A stretch of 64,000 nt of DNA from Streptomyces sp. L2 (GCF_004124325.1 NZ_QBDT01000001.1:7564001-7628000), one strand, 5' to 3'; shown: positions 29,640 to 38,569, counted from the stretch's first letter. Numbers and translations: made by a program. Notes: generated by a model from the letters alone, not told the origin.

Positions 29640-30380
29640 TCAGGACGCCCGTCGCGCCGCTGCCCCGCGCGGGGGGTCGAGGCGGCTGGTGGTGATGTGC
29701 ACACCGTCGACCGCGCGGCCTCCCGAGGCCGCGGCGGCGGCCAGGCAGAACCGGACCCACATGTTGAACTGGATCTCCTTCGCCAGCCGCAGGTGCGAGT
29801 ACAGCAGGTGCACCAAACGGTTGGCGGGGCGCGCCCAGAGCTCGATCTCGAACAGGAGCAGCCCGTCCTCGTCGCGGGCCCGGAACTGCACCTGACCGGC
29901 CTCCATATGGCCGCACAGAGTCGCCAGGTGCAGGCACCCGGAATCCCGGCCGACATCCCGGCCGACGACCCTGACCGGCCCGTTCCAGGGCCCCGGCATT
30001 TCGACCAGCACCTCGTCGGCGACGTCCAGACCACGCTCGCCCAGCTCCCGGGTGTGGATGTCGACCACCTCGGTCGGGACGAAGTGCTTGAAGTCGTCGC
30101 TGACCCAGTCGATCAGCCGCCCGGCACCGAGCCGGGCGTCGGCGACACGCACCCGGAAATGCCGGTGGTACAGGGGGCCGTAACCCTCCTCCGCCCGCTG
30201 CACCCGGCCGTCGACCGTGCCGGCGGGCAACCGCGGTGGCCGGTCCGTCTCGTCGCCCCGCCGCTCGGCACCGCGGTGCAGGGGCGTCGTCTCCCAGAGG
30301 TAGCGCCAGCTGACCAGGGCGGTGCCCAGCAACCACCGGGCGAGCACGCTGACAACCCGCGGACGGTTCGGTTGCGACAT
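29640..30380 (-). CDS. DUF1990-like protein, 246 aa
   Basis: Start ATG 30380 (MSQPNRPRVV) follows GAAGGGG. An N-terminal hydrophobic stretch (VLARWLLGTALVSWRYLW) may anchor it. The rest matches the DUF1990 pattern: LATLCGHMEAGQVQF followed by LLFEIELWARPANRLVHLL and a C-terminal helix (LRLAKEIQFNMWVRFCLAAAAA). A second DUF1990-like gene (30706) lies divergently beyond an AT-rich inverted repeat, so two paralogous domains flank one promoter region. Function is unknown; family assignment is from pattern only. Confidence 0.65.
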   Translation of the reverse strand: MSQPNRPRVVSVLARWLLGTALVSWRYLWETTPLHRGAERRGDETDRPPRLPAGTVDGRVQRAEEGYGPLYHRHFRVRVADARLGAGRLIDWVSDDFKHFVPTEVVDIHTRELGERGLDVADEVLVEMPGPWNGPVRVVGRDVGRDSGCLHLATLCGHMEAGQVQFRARDEDGLLLFEIELWARPANRLVHLLYSHLRLAKEIQFNMWVRFCLAAAAASGGRAVDGVHITTSRLDPPRGAAARRAS

Positions 30381-30401
30381 GGGTGCCCCTTCGGACCGGT
30401 C

Positions 30402-30443
30402 ATGCATCGCAGATGGAATAAATATGTGTATATCTTGATGCAT
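30402..30443. promoter_or_regulatory. AT-rich divergent promoter region with inverted repeat ATGCATC/GATGCAT
   Basis: ATGCATC (30402-30408) and GATGCAT (30437-30443) are perfect 7-bp arms around a 28-bp very AT-rich centre (ggaataaatatgtgtatatctt) in the 114-bp spacer between divergent genes. In DNA of this GC content such a stretch is exceptional and is likely a double promoter with an operator. The regulator is not encoded next to it. Confidence 0.5.
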
Positions 30444-30494
30444 CGGTGCGGGCAAAGCGTCGACGGAACAAGCAAACGACCCCGGAGGCCCCTC

Positions 30495-30722
30495 ATGACG
30501 GTGGTCCGGCTACTGCACCGCGCGGGTGCGCGCAGCGATCACCTGCATCTCGCCTCGTTCGCGGCCATCGGACTCTGCCTGACTCTGTGGGTACGCGCCA
30601 AGACCATCGACCAGGAGCAACGCGGAAACGCGGAGCGACGCGCACTCTTCGTCGGCCTGTGGCCACCGACGCTGTGGCTGATGGGGGAAGCGCTGCGAAA
30701 CCCGAGTGATCCCGTTGGGTGA
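30495..30722 (+). CDS. small hypothetical protein with one membrane segment, 75 aa
   Basis: ATG 30495 is preceded by GGAGGCCCCTC, an ideal ribosome binding site. The 75-residue product has a hydrophobic segment (LASFAAIGLCLTLWV), a charged middle (KTIDQEQRGNAERR) and a second partly hydrophobic part (LFVGLWPPTLWLMGEAL), so one or two membrane helices. Its end overlaps the start of the DUF1990-like gene, so the two are likely one operon. The family is not recognised. Confidence 0.65.
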   Translation: MTVVRLLHRAGARSDHLHLASFAAIGLCLTLWVRAKTIDQEQRGNAERRALFVGLWPPTLWLMGEALRNPSDPVG

Positions 30723-31437
30723 TGTGGCCTTCGGCCGGCTGGACGCCGTACGGGCGTGGAGAGCGCTCGCGGACGCACACGTCAACTACTCGGCCGACGA
30801 GGTCCGCCGGCCCTCCTGGAACATCGACACCCACCGCATCCCCCTGCCGCCGGAACGCCCGGGCCCTCCGGAGCCCGGCGGCCCCTGGGAACACGCCTGC
30901 GCCCTGGTGCGCGACTACGAGTTCTCCCCACCGGAGATCATCCGGGCCCTCTACGACCCCGCGGGCCCCCTCCTGGGCCGCGACATGCTGCTGGAGGCCC
31001 GCTTCCACGGCCTGCACTTCTACTGCGGAGTCCGGGTCACCGAAGTGGTCGACGAGACCCGCGACGACACCGAGCGCGTCTGGGGGTGGGCCTACGAGAC
31101 CCTGGAAGGCCACCTGGAACGCGGCAAGGTCACCTACGAGGTGGTCAAACAGCAGGACACGGGCCAGGTGCGGTTCATGGTCTCCAGCTACTCGCAGGGC
31201 GCGCCCACCCTGGGCCGCGTCACCGCCCTCGGGTGGCGGCTGTTCGGCCGCCGCACCCAACTGCGCTTCTACCGCCGGTGCGGTGAACGCCTGCGCGCCG
31301 GCGTGGAGGCGGCCGTGCACGATGACCGCGTACGCCCCGTCCCTCCCACCCGCGTGGGGCGCCTCGTGTGCGCACCGTCGGACGCGACCCTGCGCCGCTC
31401 GGACCTGCTGGCGATCCACCGGATCGCCCCGGGCTGA
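30706..31437 (+). CDS. DUF1990-family protein, 243 aa
   Basis: The hallmark segment is RVWGWAYETLEGHLERGKVTYEVV, followed by VRFMVSSYSQGAPTLGRV and the C-terminal FGRRTQLRFYRRCGERL, matching DUF1990 (UPF0548). The start is uncertain: GTG 30706 gives the longest form and overlaps the upstream gene by 17 bp, while GTG 30724 is also possible. DUF1990 proteins are of unknown function; the divergent partner 29640-30380 carries a related domain, so they may form one functional unit with the SDR. Confidence 0.75.
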   Translation: MIPLGDVAFGRLDAVRAWRALADAHVNYSADEVRRPSWNIDTHRIPLPPERPGPPEPGGPWEHACALVRDYEFSPPEIIRALYDPAGPLLGRDMLLEARFHGLHFYCGVRVTEVVDETRDDTERVWGWAYETLEGHLERGKVTYEVVKQQDTGQVRFMVSSYSQGAPTLGRVTALGWRLFGRRTQLRFYRRCGERLRAGVEAAVHDDRVRPVPPTRVGRLVCAPSDATLRRSDLLAIHRIAPG

Positions 31438-31501
31438 CCGACCGCCTCCGGCGACCACCACCGCTCACCGGTCACCGCTCAGGCCGACGGCCGCTCACCG
31501 C

Positions 31502-32119
31502 TCAGGCCGACGGCCGTTGACCGTCACCGCGGTCCTGTGCCTCAGTGGTCTGCGCCGCGCCACCCGGGAAGGTACCCGTACCTGTGCCCGCGCGGGGCTG
31601 CCCGGCGGCGTGCGCGCACCCGGTGGTCCGCTTGCAGGCGGCCCAGGCCAGGGCGAGGGCCACGAGGTCCTCCGCCACGGGGGCGAGAGCCCGGGCGCGA
31701 GGCCCGGCCGCCTGGCGCCAGCGGGTACCGGCGAACGAGGACGCCACAGCGGCCGAAGCGCCGGTGACGGCGGTCGCGATCAGCGGCGGCCCGGGTCGCC
31801 CCCGCCGGGCGAGCAGTACGGCGGCCAGGACGCTCATGACCAGGCGGGGGCCGAGACCCGCGGCAGAGAGGCGGCTGGGCACGCGCGACGACTTGTCCGC
31901 GACGAACTCCCCGGCCGCGGCCGCGAGAGTGGCACCCCGCACCCACGGCCGGGCCGGCAAGGGGGTCTGACCCGCTCCACCTGTGCCACGGGATCCTCCC
32001 GGGACATCAGCGGGAGGGGCGGTCGTCCAGGACACCGCCGCCAGCCCGCACTGGCTCCGCAGCCCGGTGGCCGCACCGATCAGACAGGTTCTGCCCAGCG
32101 CCGCTACGACCGCTTTCAC
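31502..32119 (-). CDS. DUF4126-like membrane protein, 205 aa
   Basis: GTG 32119 has an AGGAGC ribosome binding site. The protein begins LGRTCLIGAATGLRSQCGLAAV, the pattern of the DUF4126-type small membrane proteins, with further hydrophobic segments at LVMSVLAAVLLARRG, PPLIATAVTGASAAVASSF and LVALALAWAACK, and ends in a Gly/Thr-rich hydrophilic tail (GTGTGTFPGGAAQT). Role unknown. It is convergent with the DUF1990 gene. Confidence 0.6.
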   Translation of the reverse strand: MKAVVAALGRTCLIGAATGLRSQCGLAAVSWTTAPPADVPGGSRGTGGAGQTPLPARPWVRGATLAAAAGEFVADKSSRVPSRLSAAGLGPRLVMSVLAAVLLARRGRPGPPLIATAVTGASAAVASSFAGTRWRQAAGPRARALAPVAEDLVALALAWAACKRTTGCAHAAGQPRAGTGTGTFPGGAAQTTEAQDRGDGQRPSA

Positions 32120-32369
32120 GGCCTGCGCTCCTGGGCCGTGCCCATGTGCGTCATGCGAGGCCGAGTTCCCTCGCCGCCCCACCCGAAAGCATGGCGGGCC
32201 GGCCGACACCGTCAACTCCGCGCAGGGCCCTGACCACCGGAGGAGGAAATGATCACCCGTTGAGGGTGTACCGGCCCTGATCGCACCCCTTTCATGATCG
32301 CCCGGACGGCACGATGTCGCCGTGGGTGAGACGCAGGAGCCGGGCGACCGGGATCGTGAGGGCAGGGGC

Positions 32370-32942
32370 GTGACGAGGGCTTTCCCGGCACGGAAGCAGG
32401 GCCGGTCGCTGTCACGCCGGGGGATGCGAGCCGCAGCACGGTCGACCGGAACGTTCCTCGTGGCCGCCGCGATGCTGTCCGGCTGCGGCTCGGCGCCCGC
32501 ACGTCCGAGCCAGGAGGAGATCATCACCGCGGCGACCGTGAAGCTGACCGACTCCTGTCTACGGCACCAGGGCCTCACCGCGCCCCGCCCGGGGCAGGCC
32601 GTGCCGGCCGCCGAAAGGCAGCGGGTCACCGACGCCCTGTTCGGCACCGGGCCGGCCCAGCTCTCCCTCACCCTGCCCACCGGCTACGTCGTACGGGCCC
32701 ACACCGACGGCTGTCTCGCCGCCGCGCAGAGGCGGCTGTACGGCGACCAGGCCGCCTGGTTCCGCACCTCGGTGGTCGTCGACAACCTCAAGCCCGAAGC
32801 CGACTACACGCACCGCAGCCTGACGCAGGTCCGAGCCCGGCACCGGGCCGAACTCGCCGCGTGGCAGCGGCTTCGCGCCCACGCCCTGACCGAAGCAACC
32901 GCCCTGCTCAGCAACAGCGCCACCCCAGGAAGGTCATCATGA
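32370..32942 (+). CDS. secreted lipoprotein, 190 aa
   Basis: A lipobox (AAAMLSGCGSA) follows a hydrophobic core, so the mature protein is lipid-anchored at Cys. The start is uncertain: GTG 32370 gives an Arg-rich leader with a twin Arg (SLSRRGMRAAA) that could direct Tat export, whereas ATG 32424 gives a typical 20-residue lipoprotein signal. The mature region is helical with two Cys (SCLRHQG, DGCLAAAQ) and matches no family I recognise. Its stop overlaps the start of the I36 inhibitor gene (ATGA), implying co-translation. Confidence 0.62.
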   Translation: MTRAFPARKQGRSLSRRGMRAAARSTGTFLVAAAMLSGCGSAPARPSQEEIITAATVKLTDSCLRHQGLTAPRPGQAVPAAERQRVTDALFGTGPAQLSLTLPTGYVVRAHTDGCLAAAQRRLYGDQAAWFRTSVVVDNLKPEADYTHRSLTQVRARHRAELAAWQRLRAHALTEATALLSNSATPGRSS

Positions 32943-33316
32943 TGAAGCGCTTCACGGTTCTCCTCACCGCCACCCTGCTGTCCCTCGGCTCGGTCCTCGC
33001 CGGCACCGCCAGCCCGGCTCTGGCCGTCCCGTGCGGGACCGGGAACTTCTGCGTTTGGACGGACGCCAACTTCACCGGACTGAAGATCGAGCACAGCGGT
33101 GACGACCACTGGTGGGAGGGCGACATGTTCAAGCAGGACTCCTCGTGGGCCAACCACGGCATCTCGGGCCCCGGCGTCAAGGACCACGTGAAGGTGTACC
33201 AGGGACGTGAGCTGACCGGCCGCGTCACCATCTGCCTCGCCCCCGGGCAGGAGGTCGGCTACAACGCGGGCGCGAACGACCAGGGCGGCTCACACACCTG
33301 GACCATGAGCTGCTGA
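32939..33316 (+). CDS. peptidase inhibitor family I36-like secreted protein, 125 aa
   Basis: ATG 32939 overlaps the lipoprotein stop and follows AGGAAGG. A Sec signal (MMKRFTVLLTATLLSLGSVL, cleaved after ASPALA) precedes a small Cys-containing domain: CGTGNFCVWTDANFTG, then WWEGDMFKQDSSWANHG and a closing WTMSC, the pattern of the I36 / SMI-type metalloprotease inhibitor family of Streptomyces. It is probably a crystallin-like beta fold stabilised by disulfides and exported. Actual inhibitory activity is inferred from the family. Confidence 0.85.
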   Translation: MMKRFTVLLTATLLSLGSVLAGTASPALAVPCGTGNFCVWTDANFTGLKIEHSGDDHWWEGDMFKQDSSWANHGISGPGVKDHVKVYQGRELTGRVTICLAPGQEVGYNAGANDQGGSHTWTMSC

Positions 33317-33325
33317 ACCCGGTCA

Positions 33326-33357
33326 CGGCCGGCCCCGCCGCGCGGCGGGGCCGGCCG
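33326..33357 (+). terminator. strong GC hairpin terminator, likely bidirectional
   Basis: A perfect palindrome with 15-bp arms (start CGGCCGGCCCC, end GGGGCCGGCCG) lies 10 bp after the I36 stop and 35 bp before the end of the convergent gene at 33392. It can serve both strands. Confidence 0.82.
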
Positions 33358-33391
33358 CGGGGTCCGTGCCCTGGTCGTCACGGCGGTCTCA

Positions 33392-33904
33392 TCAGCCGCC
33401 GGGGAAGCCGGCCGGGGGTCCCGGGGAGCCGAAGAGGACGGTGGAGAGGCCCCAGACGACGAAGGCGGCGATCGCGGCGATCAGAACCCAGGCGAGGACC
33501 AGCAGGGGCTTCGGGATGCCCTTGGCAACCACCGAGGTGCCGGTGGTGAGGTTCTCCACCCGGGTGACACGCAGAATTCCGGACTTCATCCGGCCGCCGG
33601 CGCGCACCCGGTCGCCGTCGGCGAGGGAGCCCTCGATGGACAGCCCGCGCAGCTCGACGGGCACGAGCAGGATCCGGTTGCCGACGGCGTCGTACCGCTC
33701 CACGCGGAAGCTCAAGATCACCTCCGGCTGGTTCTGGCCGCGGTACTCGGATCTGACCTGCGTCCCGCGCACCTGACCTTCCAGGAAGGCGGCGCCGCCG
33801 CGGCCACCACCGGTGTCCGGGCCGGTCTGCGGGGCGGCGGGGGACCCGGCGGCGCAACCGCTCGGTTCGGAGGACCGGGGAGCGAAGGGGGGCGGCACAG
33901 TCAT
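33392..33904 (-). CDS. hypothetical single-pass membrane protein, 170 aa
   Basis: The protein has a Pro/Gly-rich N-terminus (residues 1-40), a beta-rich soluble domain (FLEGQVRGTQVRSEYRG, VILSFRVERYDAVGNRI, GDRVRAGGRMKSGIL) that looks like a small OB-type barrel, and a C-terminal membrane helix (LLVLAWVLIAAIAAFVVWGL) with a Pro/Gly tail. ATG 33904 follows AAGGAGAAATCCC. No family is recognised. The topology suggests the beta domain is cytoplasmic or wall-facing beside the helix anchor. Confidence 0.65.
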   Translation of the reverse strand: MTVPPPFAPRSSEPSGCAAGSPAAPQTGPDTGGGRGGAAFLEGQVRGTQVRSEYRGQNQPEVILSFRVERYDAVGNRILLVPVELRGLSIEGSLADGDRVRAGGRMKSGILRVTRVENLTTGTSVVAKGIPKPLLVLAWVLIAAIAAFVVWGLSTVLFGSPGPPAGFPGG

Positions 33905-34160
33905 GGGATTTCTCCTTGTGGATCTGCTGGGGAGGGGGTGCTTCCAGTAGGCCCGGTGCCGCCGGTCCGCGTCACCTCACTGCATGTCGGGGCTTGACAG
34001 CCCGGCGCCGGGCGTGTGCCGATTCGTCTCTTCGCCCCCGCCCCGCCGTTTGTACGACTGAATGCCGCCGTGGGCCGGGGGTAGACGGTTCCGCGGGCCG
34101 GGCGAAGAGCCCCCGCCGGGCACGACAGCAGCGTCGGTGCACGAGGAAGGGGACGCCAAC

Positions 34161-34745
34161 GTGACATCCGTACGTCGTCAAGACTCAGGCAGACTGTTCC
34201 CTCCCTGGTTACGGGCGGTGGTGATGCCGGTCGCCCTGGCCGGGATGGTGCTCTTCGCGGTAGTGCTGGCCAAGCTGACCCTGGAGCCGAAAGCGGCGTC
34301 GGCGGCGCTGACGCACAACAATCTGCGGCCGGGTGACTCGATCCGGGCGTACCTGGACCGGCCGGGTTTTCAGGACACGGCCAGGCAATTCGGTGGCAAC
34401 ATCGTGCTCGGCATGCCGTTCGGCCTGCTCCTGCCCGTCCTGGTACCGAAGGCCCGGGGCCTCGTCCGGGTCGGGATCGTCGCGGCCCTGGTGATGCTCA
34501 TGGTCGAGCTGATCCAGGGCACTGTGATCACCGGGCGTGCCTTCGACATCGACGACGTACTCCTCAACACGGCGGGCGCCCTGCTGGCCTACCTGCTGCT
34601 CGGCCGCCGCCTCGGCCGCGCCGTCCACCCACGGCGGCGCCACTGGTGGCACCGCGTCGCACCCGTGCTGACCCTGCGACGCAGGCCCCGCCGCAACGGG
34701 ACCGCCGACGAACGCGGCCCGGCGCGCAAGGCTCTCCGGCCCTGA
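34161..34745 (+). CDS. VanZ-like membrane protein, 194 aa
   Basis: GTG 34161 follows GGAAGGGG. Four membrane segments are visible (VVMPVALAGMVLFAVVLAK, NIVLGMPFGLLLPVLVP, VGIVAALVMLMVELIQG, DIDDVLLNTAGALLAYLLLG). The motif GNIVLGMPFGLLLP and the FDIDDVLLNTAGALLAY ending are diagnostic of VanZ-like proteins, which in VanA gene clusters give low teicoplanin resistance; most chromosomal members have unknown functions. The C-terminus is Arg-rich and cytoplasmic. Confidence 0.85.
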   Translation: MTSVRRQDSGRLFPPWLRAVVMPVALAGMVLFAVVLAKLTLEPKAASAALTHNNLRPGDSIRAYLDRPGFQDTARQFGGNIVLGMPFGLLLPVLVPKARGLVRVGIVAALVMLMVELIQGTVITGRAFDIDDVLLNTAGALLAYLLLGRRLGRAVHPRRRHWWHRVAPVLTLRRRPRRNGTADERGPARKALRP

Positions 34746-34785
34746 CGCCACCGGGCCCGTTCGGCCGCTCGGCGTTCTCCTCGGG

Positions 34786-36338
34786 TCACAGTGCCGCGAG
34801 GTTGTCCACCAGGTCGTCGAGCCCCAACGAGCCCTGGGAGAGCGCCTTCATGTGCCAGGTCTTGAGGTCGAAGGCGGCACCACGACGGCGCTTCGCCGCC
34901 GCGCGGCCCTGGAGCCAGGCGCGTTCGCCGAGCTCGTAGCCGATGGCCTGGCCGGGCCAGCCGAGGTAGCGGTCGATCTCGCTGGTGCGACGGGCTTCGG
35001 GGCTGCCGTTGTAGGTGGCCATGAACTCCGTGGCGAGCGCCGGCGTCCAGCGTTCGCCGGGGTGAAAGCCCGAATCGGCGGGGATGGCGAGTCCGAGGTG
35101 CATGCCGATGTCGACGATCACGCGGATCGTACGCAGCATCTGCCCGTCCAGGAAGCCGAGGCGGCGCGCGGGCTCGGAGAAGAAGCCCAGTTCGTCCATG
35201 AGGCGCTCGGCGTACAGGGCCCAGCCCTCGATGTTGGCGCTGACCACGCCCCCGGTGAGCTGGTAGCGGCTGAGCCGGTCGGCGACCGCGACCCACTGCC
35301 CGAGCTGGAGGTGGTGGCCCGGAACGCCCTCGTGGTACCAGATGCTGACGAGCTGCCAGGTGGGGAAGGTGTCCTGGCCGAGCGTGGGCATGAACGTACG
35401 GCCGGGGCGGCTGAAGTCGAGACTGGGGCCCTGGTAATAGGGCCCGGAGGCGCTGCCCGCGGGCGCTATGCGGGACTCGACCCCGCGGATCGGGCCCGAG
35501 AGGTCGAAGTGGCTGCCGTCGAGGGCGGTGATCGCCTCGTCCATGAGCTGCTGCAGCCAGTCCCGGACGGCCTCCTCTCCCTTGACGGCATGGACCGTGC
35601 TCCTGCAGGTGGCGCATGGCCTCCAGGAAGGGGGAGCCGGGCAGCACGTTGTCGGCTTCGGCGCTCATCTCGGCGAGTGTCCGGTGGAACTCGCTCCAGC
35701 CCCACGCGTAGGCCTCGTCCAGATCGAGCTCGGCACCGGTGTTGTGGCGGGCGGCGGGCAGGTAGCGTTCGCGTCCCACGGCGTCCGGGGTGTCCGCCGC
35801 GGCGGGCACGTACGTGTCGCGCAGCCAGTCGCGGAACTCGGCGACGGCGACGGTGGCCTGGCGGGCCGCGGCATCCAGCTCGGGCCGCATCCGGTCGGGG
35901 CCGCCCGCGACGAACGCGGAGAACCAGCCCGCGTCCCCGCCCGCCTGCCGCCCGGCACCCTCGCCCGTCCATTCGGTGAGCTGCCCGATGATCCCGGTGG
36001 CCTGCCGGGGAGCGGCGAGCAGGCCACGCGAGATCCCCTCGGTGAGGGTGGCCCGGTAACCGTCCAGCGCGCCGGGGACGTTGCGCAGCCGTCCGGCCAC
36101 GGCCGCCCAGTCCTCGTCGGTGGCGGTCGGCATCAAGGAGAAGATCGTCCGCACCTGGTCGACGTGCGCGCCCACGGTGCGCAGCCGCCGGTAGTTCTCG
36201 CCGGCCTCGTGCATCGCGAGTTCGGCGGTGAGGCGCTCCCGCAGCAGCCGGGCGCAGGCCTGTTGGGCGGGGTCGTCCGAGGCGGGCGCGGCGTCGAGCG
36301 CGGCGAGTGTGCGCCGCGCGAACTCGGCGTGCGCCTAA
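34786..36338 (-). pseudogene. DUF885 protein, 5'-truncated and frameshifted
   Basis: Both parts of a DUF885 protein (putative zinc metallopeptidase) are present. The N-terminal part reads from about 36338 (HAEFARRTLAALDAAPASDD) to GSPFLEAMRHLQEHG, then at about 35590-35600 the frame changes and the C-terminal part continues (AVRDWLQQLMDEAITALDG) through the metal motif HEGVPGHHLQ to the stop at 34786. The normal N-terminus is missing, because an IS5-type transposase fragment abuts it. Two independent lesions (IS truncation and frameshift) mean it is not functional. Confidence 0.85.
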
Positions 36339-36474
36339 GCACGTACAAGATGCCCTGCAGACACAGCCGGTCCGGCACGGGCCTGGGGCCAGGAGCTCTC
36401 TGCGGCCAGGGCGGCAGCAACGGCTCAATCAGCGCCCACAGGTCGTCGTCCACGATCCACGGCCGGTTCCCCAC
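36338..36474 (-). mobile_element. 5' fragment of an IS5-family transposase gene
   Basis: Starting at ATG 36474 the minus strand encodes MGNRPWIVDDDLWALIEPLL, then PRPVPDRLCLQGILYVL, the characteristic N-terminus of Streptomyces IS5-group transposases. Identity ends after LYVL (about 36338), where the DUF885 sequence begins. The remaining nine tenths of the element are absent, so this is a deletion scar at an old insertion. No matching terminal inverted repeat was identified by eye. Confidence 0.85.
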
Positions 36475-36685
36475 ACCTCACGAACGGCGGAATCGTCGTA
36501 GTGGTCACGCCAGACCAGCACACCTCACCAAGATCGTGTTACGAGCTCTTCGGGACCAAAGGGTGCGTCCTCGGGCGACGGATTATTCGCCACAGCTCCC
36601 GTCATACGGCATTGTCGTGCTCATCATATATATGCGGACGTAATTCGCGACAACACTCCCGATGCATAACCGATGAGGAGAAGGT

Positions 36686-38158
36686 ATGGCCCGGAACGCC
36701 ATAAGAGCTCTTACTGTCCTGTTATCGCTGCTGGCGATGCCTCTGAGCGGGGCCGCACCCGCGACAGCGGCTGGGGTCCATGCATCGTCTGCAGCGCCCC
36801 CCACACTGGGGACGGATTCCCGCCGGGCGAGTCCGGGGGCCGTCGTGGCGGATTCGGCGTACGACTATGCGCCGACCGTCATGCTGGACGGCGTTTACAA
36901 GATGTGGTGGTGCGGCCAGGATCCCGCGGGCAAGGTTCCAGGCGACGACATCCTGTACGCGGAGTCGTCCAGCCCGGACGGCCCATTCCACGCACGGGGC
37001 AGTACTGCCCCCCACCAGATCGTGTTCGAGGGAACCGGCAACGGCAGCTTCGACAACGAGCACACCTGCGACCCCTCCGTCGTGCGCGTCAACGGAACAT
37101 ACTACATGTACTACGGTGCCTTGCGGCACGACACCGACCCGCTCGGGACAACGATCGGCGTGGCATCCAGTCCCGACGGAATCCATTGGACCCGGCTGAA
37201 CAGCGGCCAGGCGATCATCAACCCGGCGAAACAGCAGAACACGGGGAACAACTACGGTGCGGGCCAGCCCAGCGCCATCTACCTCGACGGCAAGTTCTAC
37301 CTGATGTTCACCGACACCACCGGTGCCGGGGCGTTGGGCAACGGAGCCGGCCAGTTCGTGTGGCGCTCGTCCGATCCGACCTTCCAAAGCGGTGTGGAGG
37401 TCTTCACGGCCTCCGGCTGGCGAGCGAAGACCGACGCCAACTCCCGCAGCTTCCTCGTGGTCAATGGCTTCTCGGTCGATTGGCAGTACTCCGACGCGCT
37501 GGGCGCGTTTATCGTCGCAAACGACGGGCCTAGCGCGGCCGGCACCGTTCTGCATTTCCTCGACCGAAACGACCTGCGGGTGCACCCCTACGCCGACGGC
37601 CTCGTGCCTGGCACATGGACCGAAGGACCGGGCATCGTCTCCCGCCCGGACAAACACTCCCTTGCATCGACGACCAATGACTGCGGGCGGATCCCCGTGG
37701 ACGTGATGCGGTCCACCACGACCTTCCCACCACGGCAGTTGGCCCACATCGGTCTCGACCTGCTCAGCGGCACAAGCTGCGCATCGATGCCGGCCAGCCA
37801 GATCGCCGCGCTCTACGAGGGATACGGGTTGCAGGCCCCCGGGCTGCCTGCCGCCGTTGTGGTGGATGGCCGGCGCCTGCAGATCGAGAACATCGCCGCC
37901 TACGGCGACCTCACCCACAATGCGATCGCGGTGCCGCCATCGGTCTACAACGCCGTCCCTTACGGTGCGTCCTTGCACGACGGACAGGCGGTCCTCGGGT
38001 CACCAGGCCTGCCAGCGGCGTTCAACCTAGACAAAGACACCCTCTGGCCCATCAGCTGCCTGAAACTGATCACCGACAACCACTCGGCCATCGGCACGGT
38101 AGACCGTGAAACCTGGCTGTCCCACCCGACCGAGTCCAGCCTGTACTGCCTCAGCTAG
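36686..38158 (+). CDS. secreted beta-propeller (GH43-like) glycosidase candidate, 490 aa
   Basis: ATG 36686 follows GAGGAGAAGGT. A Sec signal (ALTVLLSLLAMPLSGAAPATAA) leads to a domain with recurring blade motifs: YDYAPTVMLDGVYKMWWCG, CDPSVVRVNGTYYMYYG, GQPSAIYLDGKFYLMFTD. These D-P-S/YY patterns are typical of five-bladed propeller glycosidases such as GH43 and its relatives. The C-terminal about 120 residues are a separate domain. Codon 13 is TTA (36722-36724), the leucine codon dependent on the bldA tRNA, and ATA and AGA codons also occur near the start, so GC3 is lower than in neighbours. A developmental control and foreign origin are inferred. A strong terminator follows. Confidence 0.65.
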   Translation: MARNAIRALTVLLSLLAMPLSGAAPATAAGVHASSAAPPTLGTDSRRASPGAVVADSAYDYAPTVMLDGVYKMWWCGQDPAGKVPGDDILYAESSSPDGPFHARGSTAPHQIVFEGTGNGSFDNEHTCDPSVVRVNGTYYMYYGALRHDTDPLGTTIGVASSPDGIHWTRLNSGQAIINPAKQQNTGNNYGAGQPSAIYLDGKFYLMFTDTTGAGALGNGAGQFVWRSSDPTFQSGVEVFTASGWRAKTDANSRSFLVVNGFSVDWQYSDALGAFIVANDGPSAAGTVLHFLDRNDLRVHPYADGLVPGTWTEGPGIVSRPDKHSLASTTNDCGRIPVDVMRSTTTFPPRQLAHIGLDLLSGTSCASMPASQIAALYEGYGLQAPGLPAAVVVDGRRLQIENIAAYGDLTHNAIAVPPSVYNAVPYGASLHDGQAVLGSPGLPAAFNLDKDTLWPISCLKLITDNHSAIGTVDRETWLSHPTESSLYCLS

Positions 38159-38569
38159 AAACGTGCCTCGCAGTGCCCCAGACCGGGCTCGCACCGGTCA
38201 ACGCCTTCACGGCAGGCCGAAAGGTCGCGCAGTGGCCGCCGGGACTGCTCCCCGGCGGCCACTGCCCGTTCGTACGGTGGCCGTATGGGCTGGGCGGGAC
38301 GCCCCGGCTGCGGCTGGTCGGAGTGACGTCCAGCCGTCCGGAGTGCGGAACGTCCTGGACGGTCGGGGTCGAACGCCCGCTCTCGGGCAGGCATCTGAGA
38401 ACAGCGCCCCTGGCAGATGTGGCCAGTGCGGACCAGCGGCGTGCTGTGCACCGGAGCCGGGAGGCGGAGAAGCGCCGCCTGACCCAACGGGCTGTCTGGT
38501 GCCTCGCTTCGATGTCGGGTCTCAGTTGATGGTTGACGGGTTGGCGTCGGGTGATGCTTGACGTCTGCC
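38159..38569. other. 411-bp spacer containing a terminator and IS-end-like sequence
   Basis: No gene is supported. It contains the terminator at 38229-38265 and, at 38513-38539, TGTCGGGTCTCAGTTGATGG, which could be the outer end of the IS481-type element whose 3' coding end lies next to it. Confidence 0.45.
38229..38265 (+). terminator. hairpin terminator after the propeller glycosidase gene
   Basis: GCAGTGGCCGCCGGG (38229-38243) and CCCGGCGGCCACTGC (38251-38265) form a perfect 15-bp stem with a 7-nt loop, 70 bp after the stop codon. Confidence 0.82.

Noticed and set aside
38180..38205. tRNA T-arm-like hairpin (ACCGG-7 nt-CCGGT) in the spacer after the propeller glycosidase
   Set aside because: On neither strand do a D-arm, anticodon arm or acceptor stem follow at the right distances; treated as chance pairing, although an attachment-site remnant cannot be excluded.
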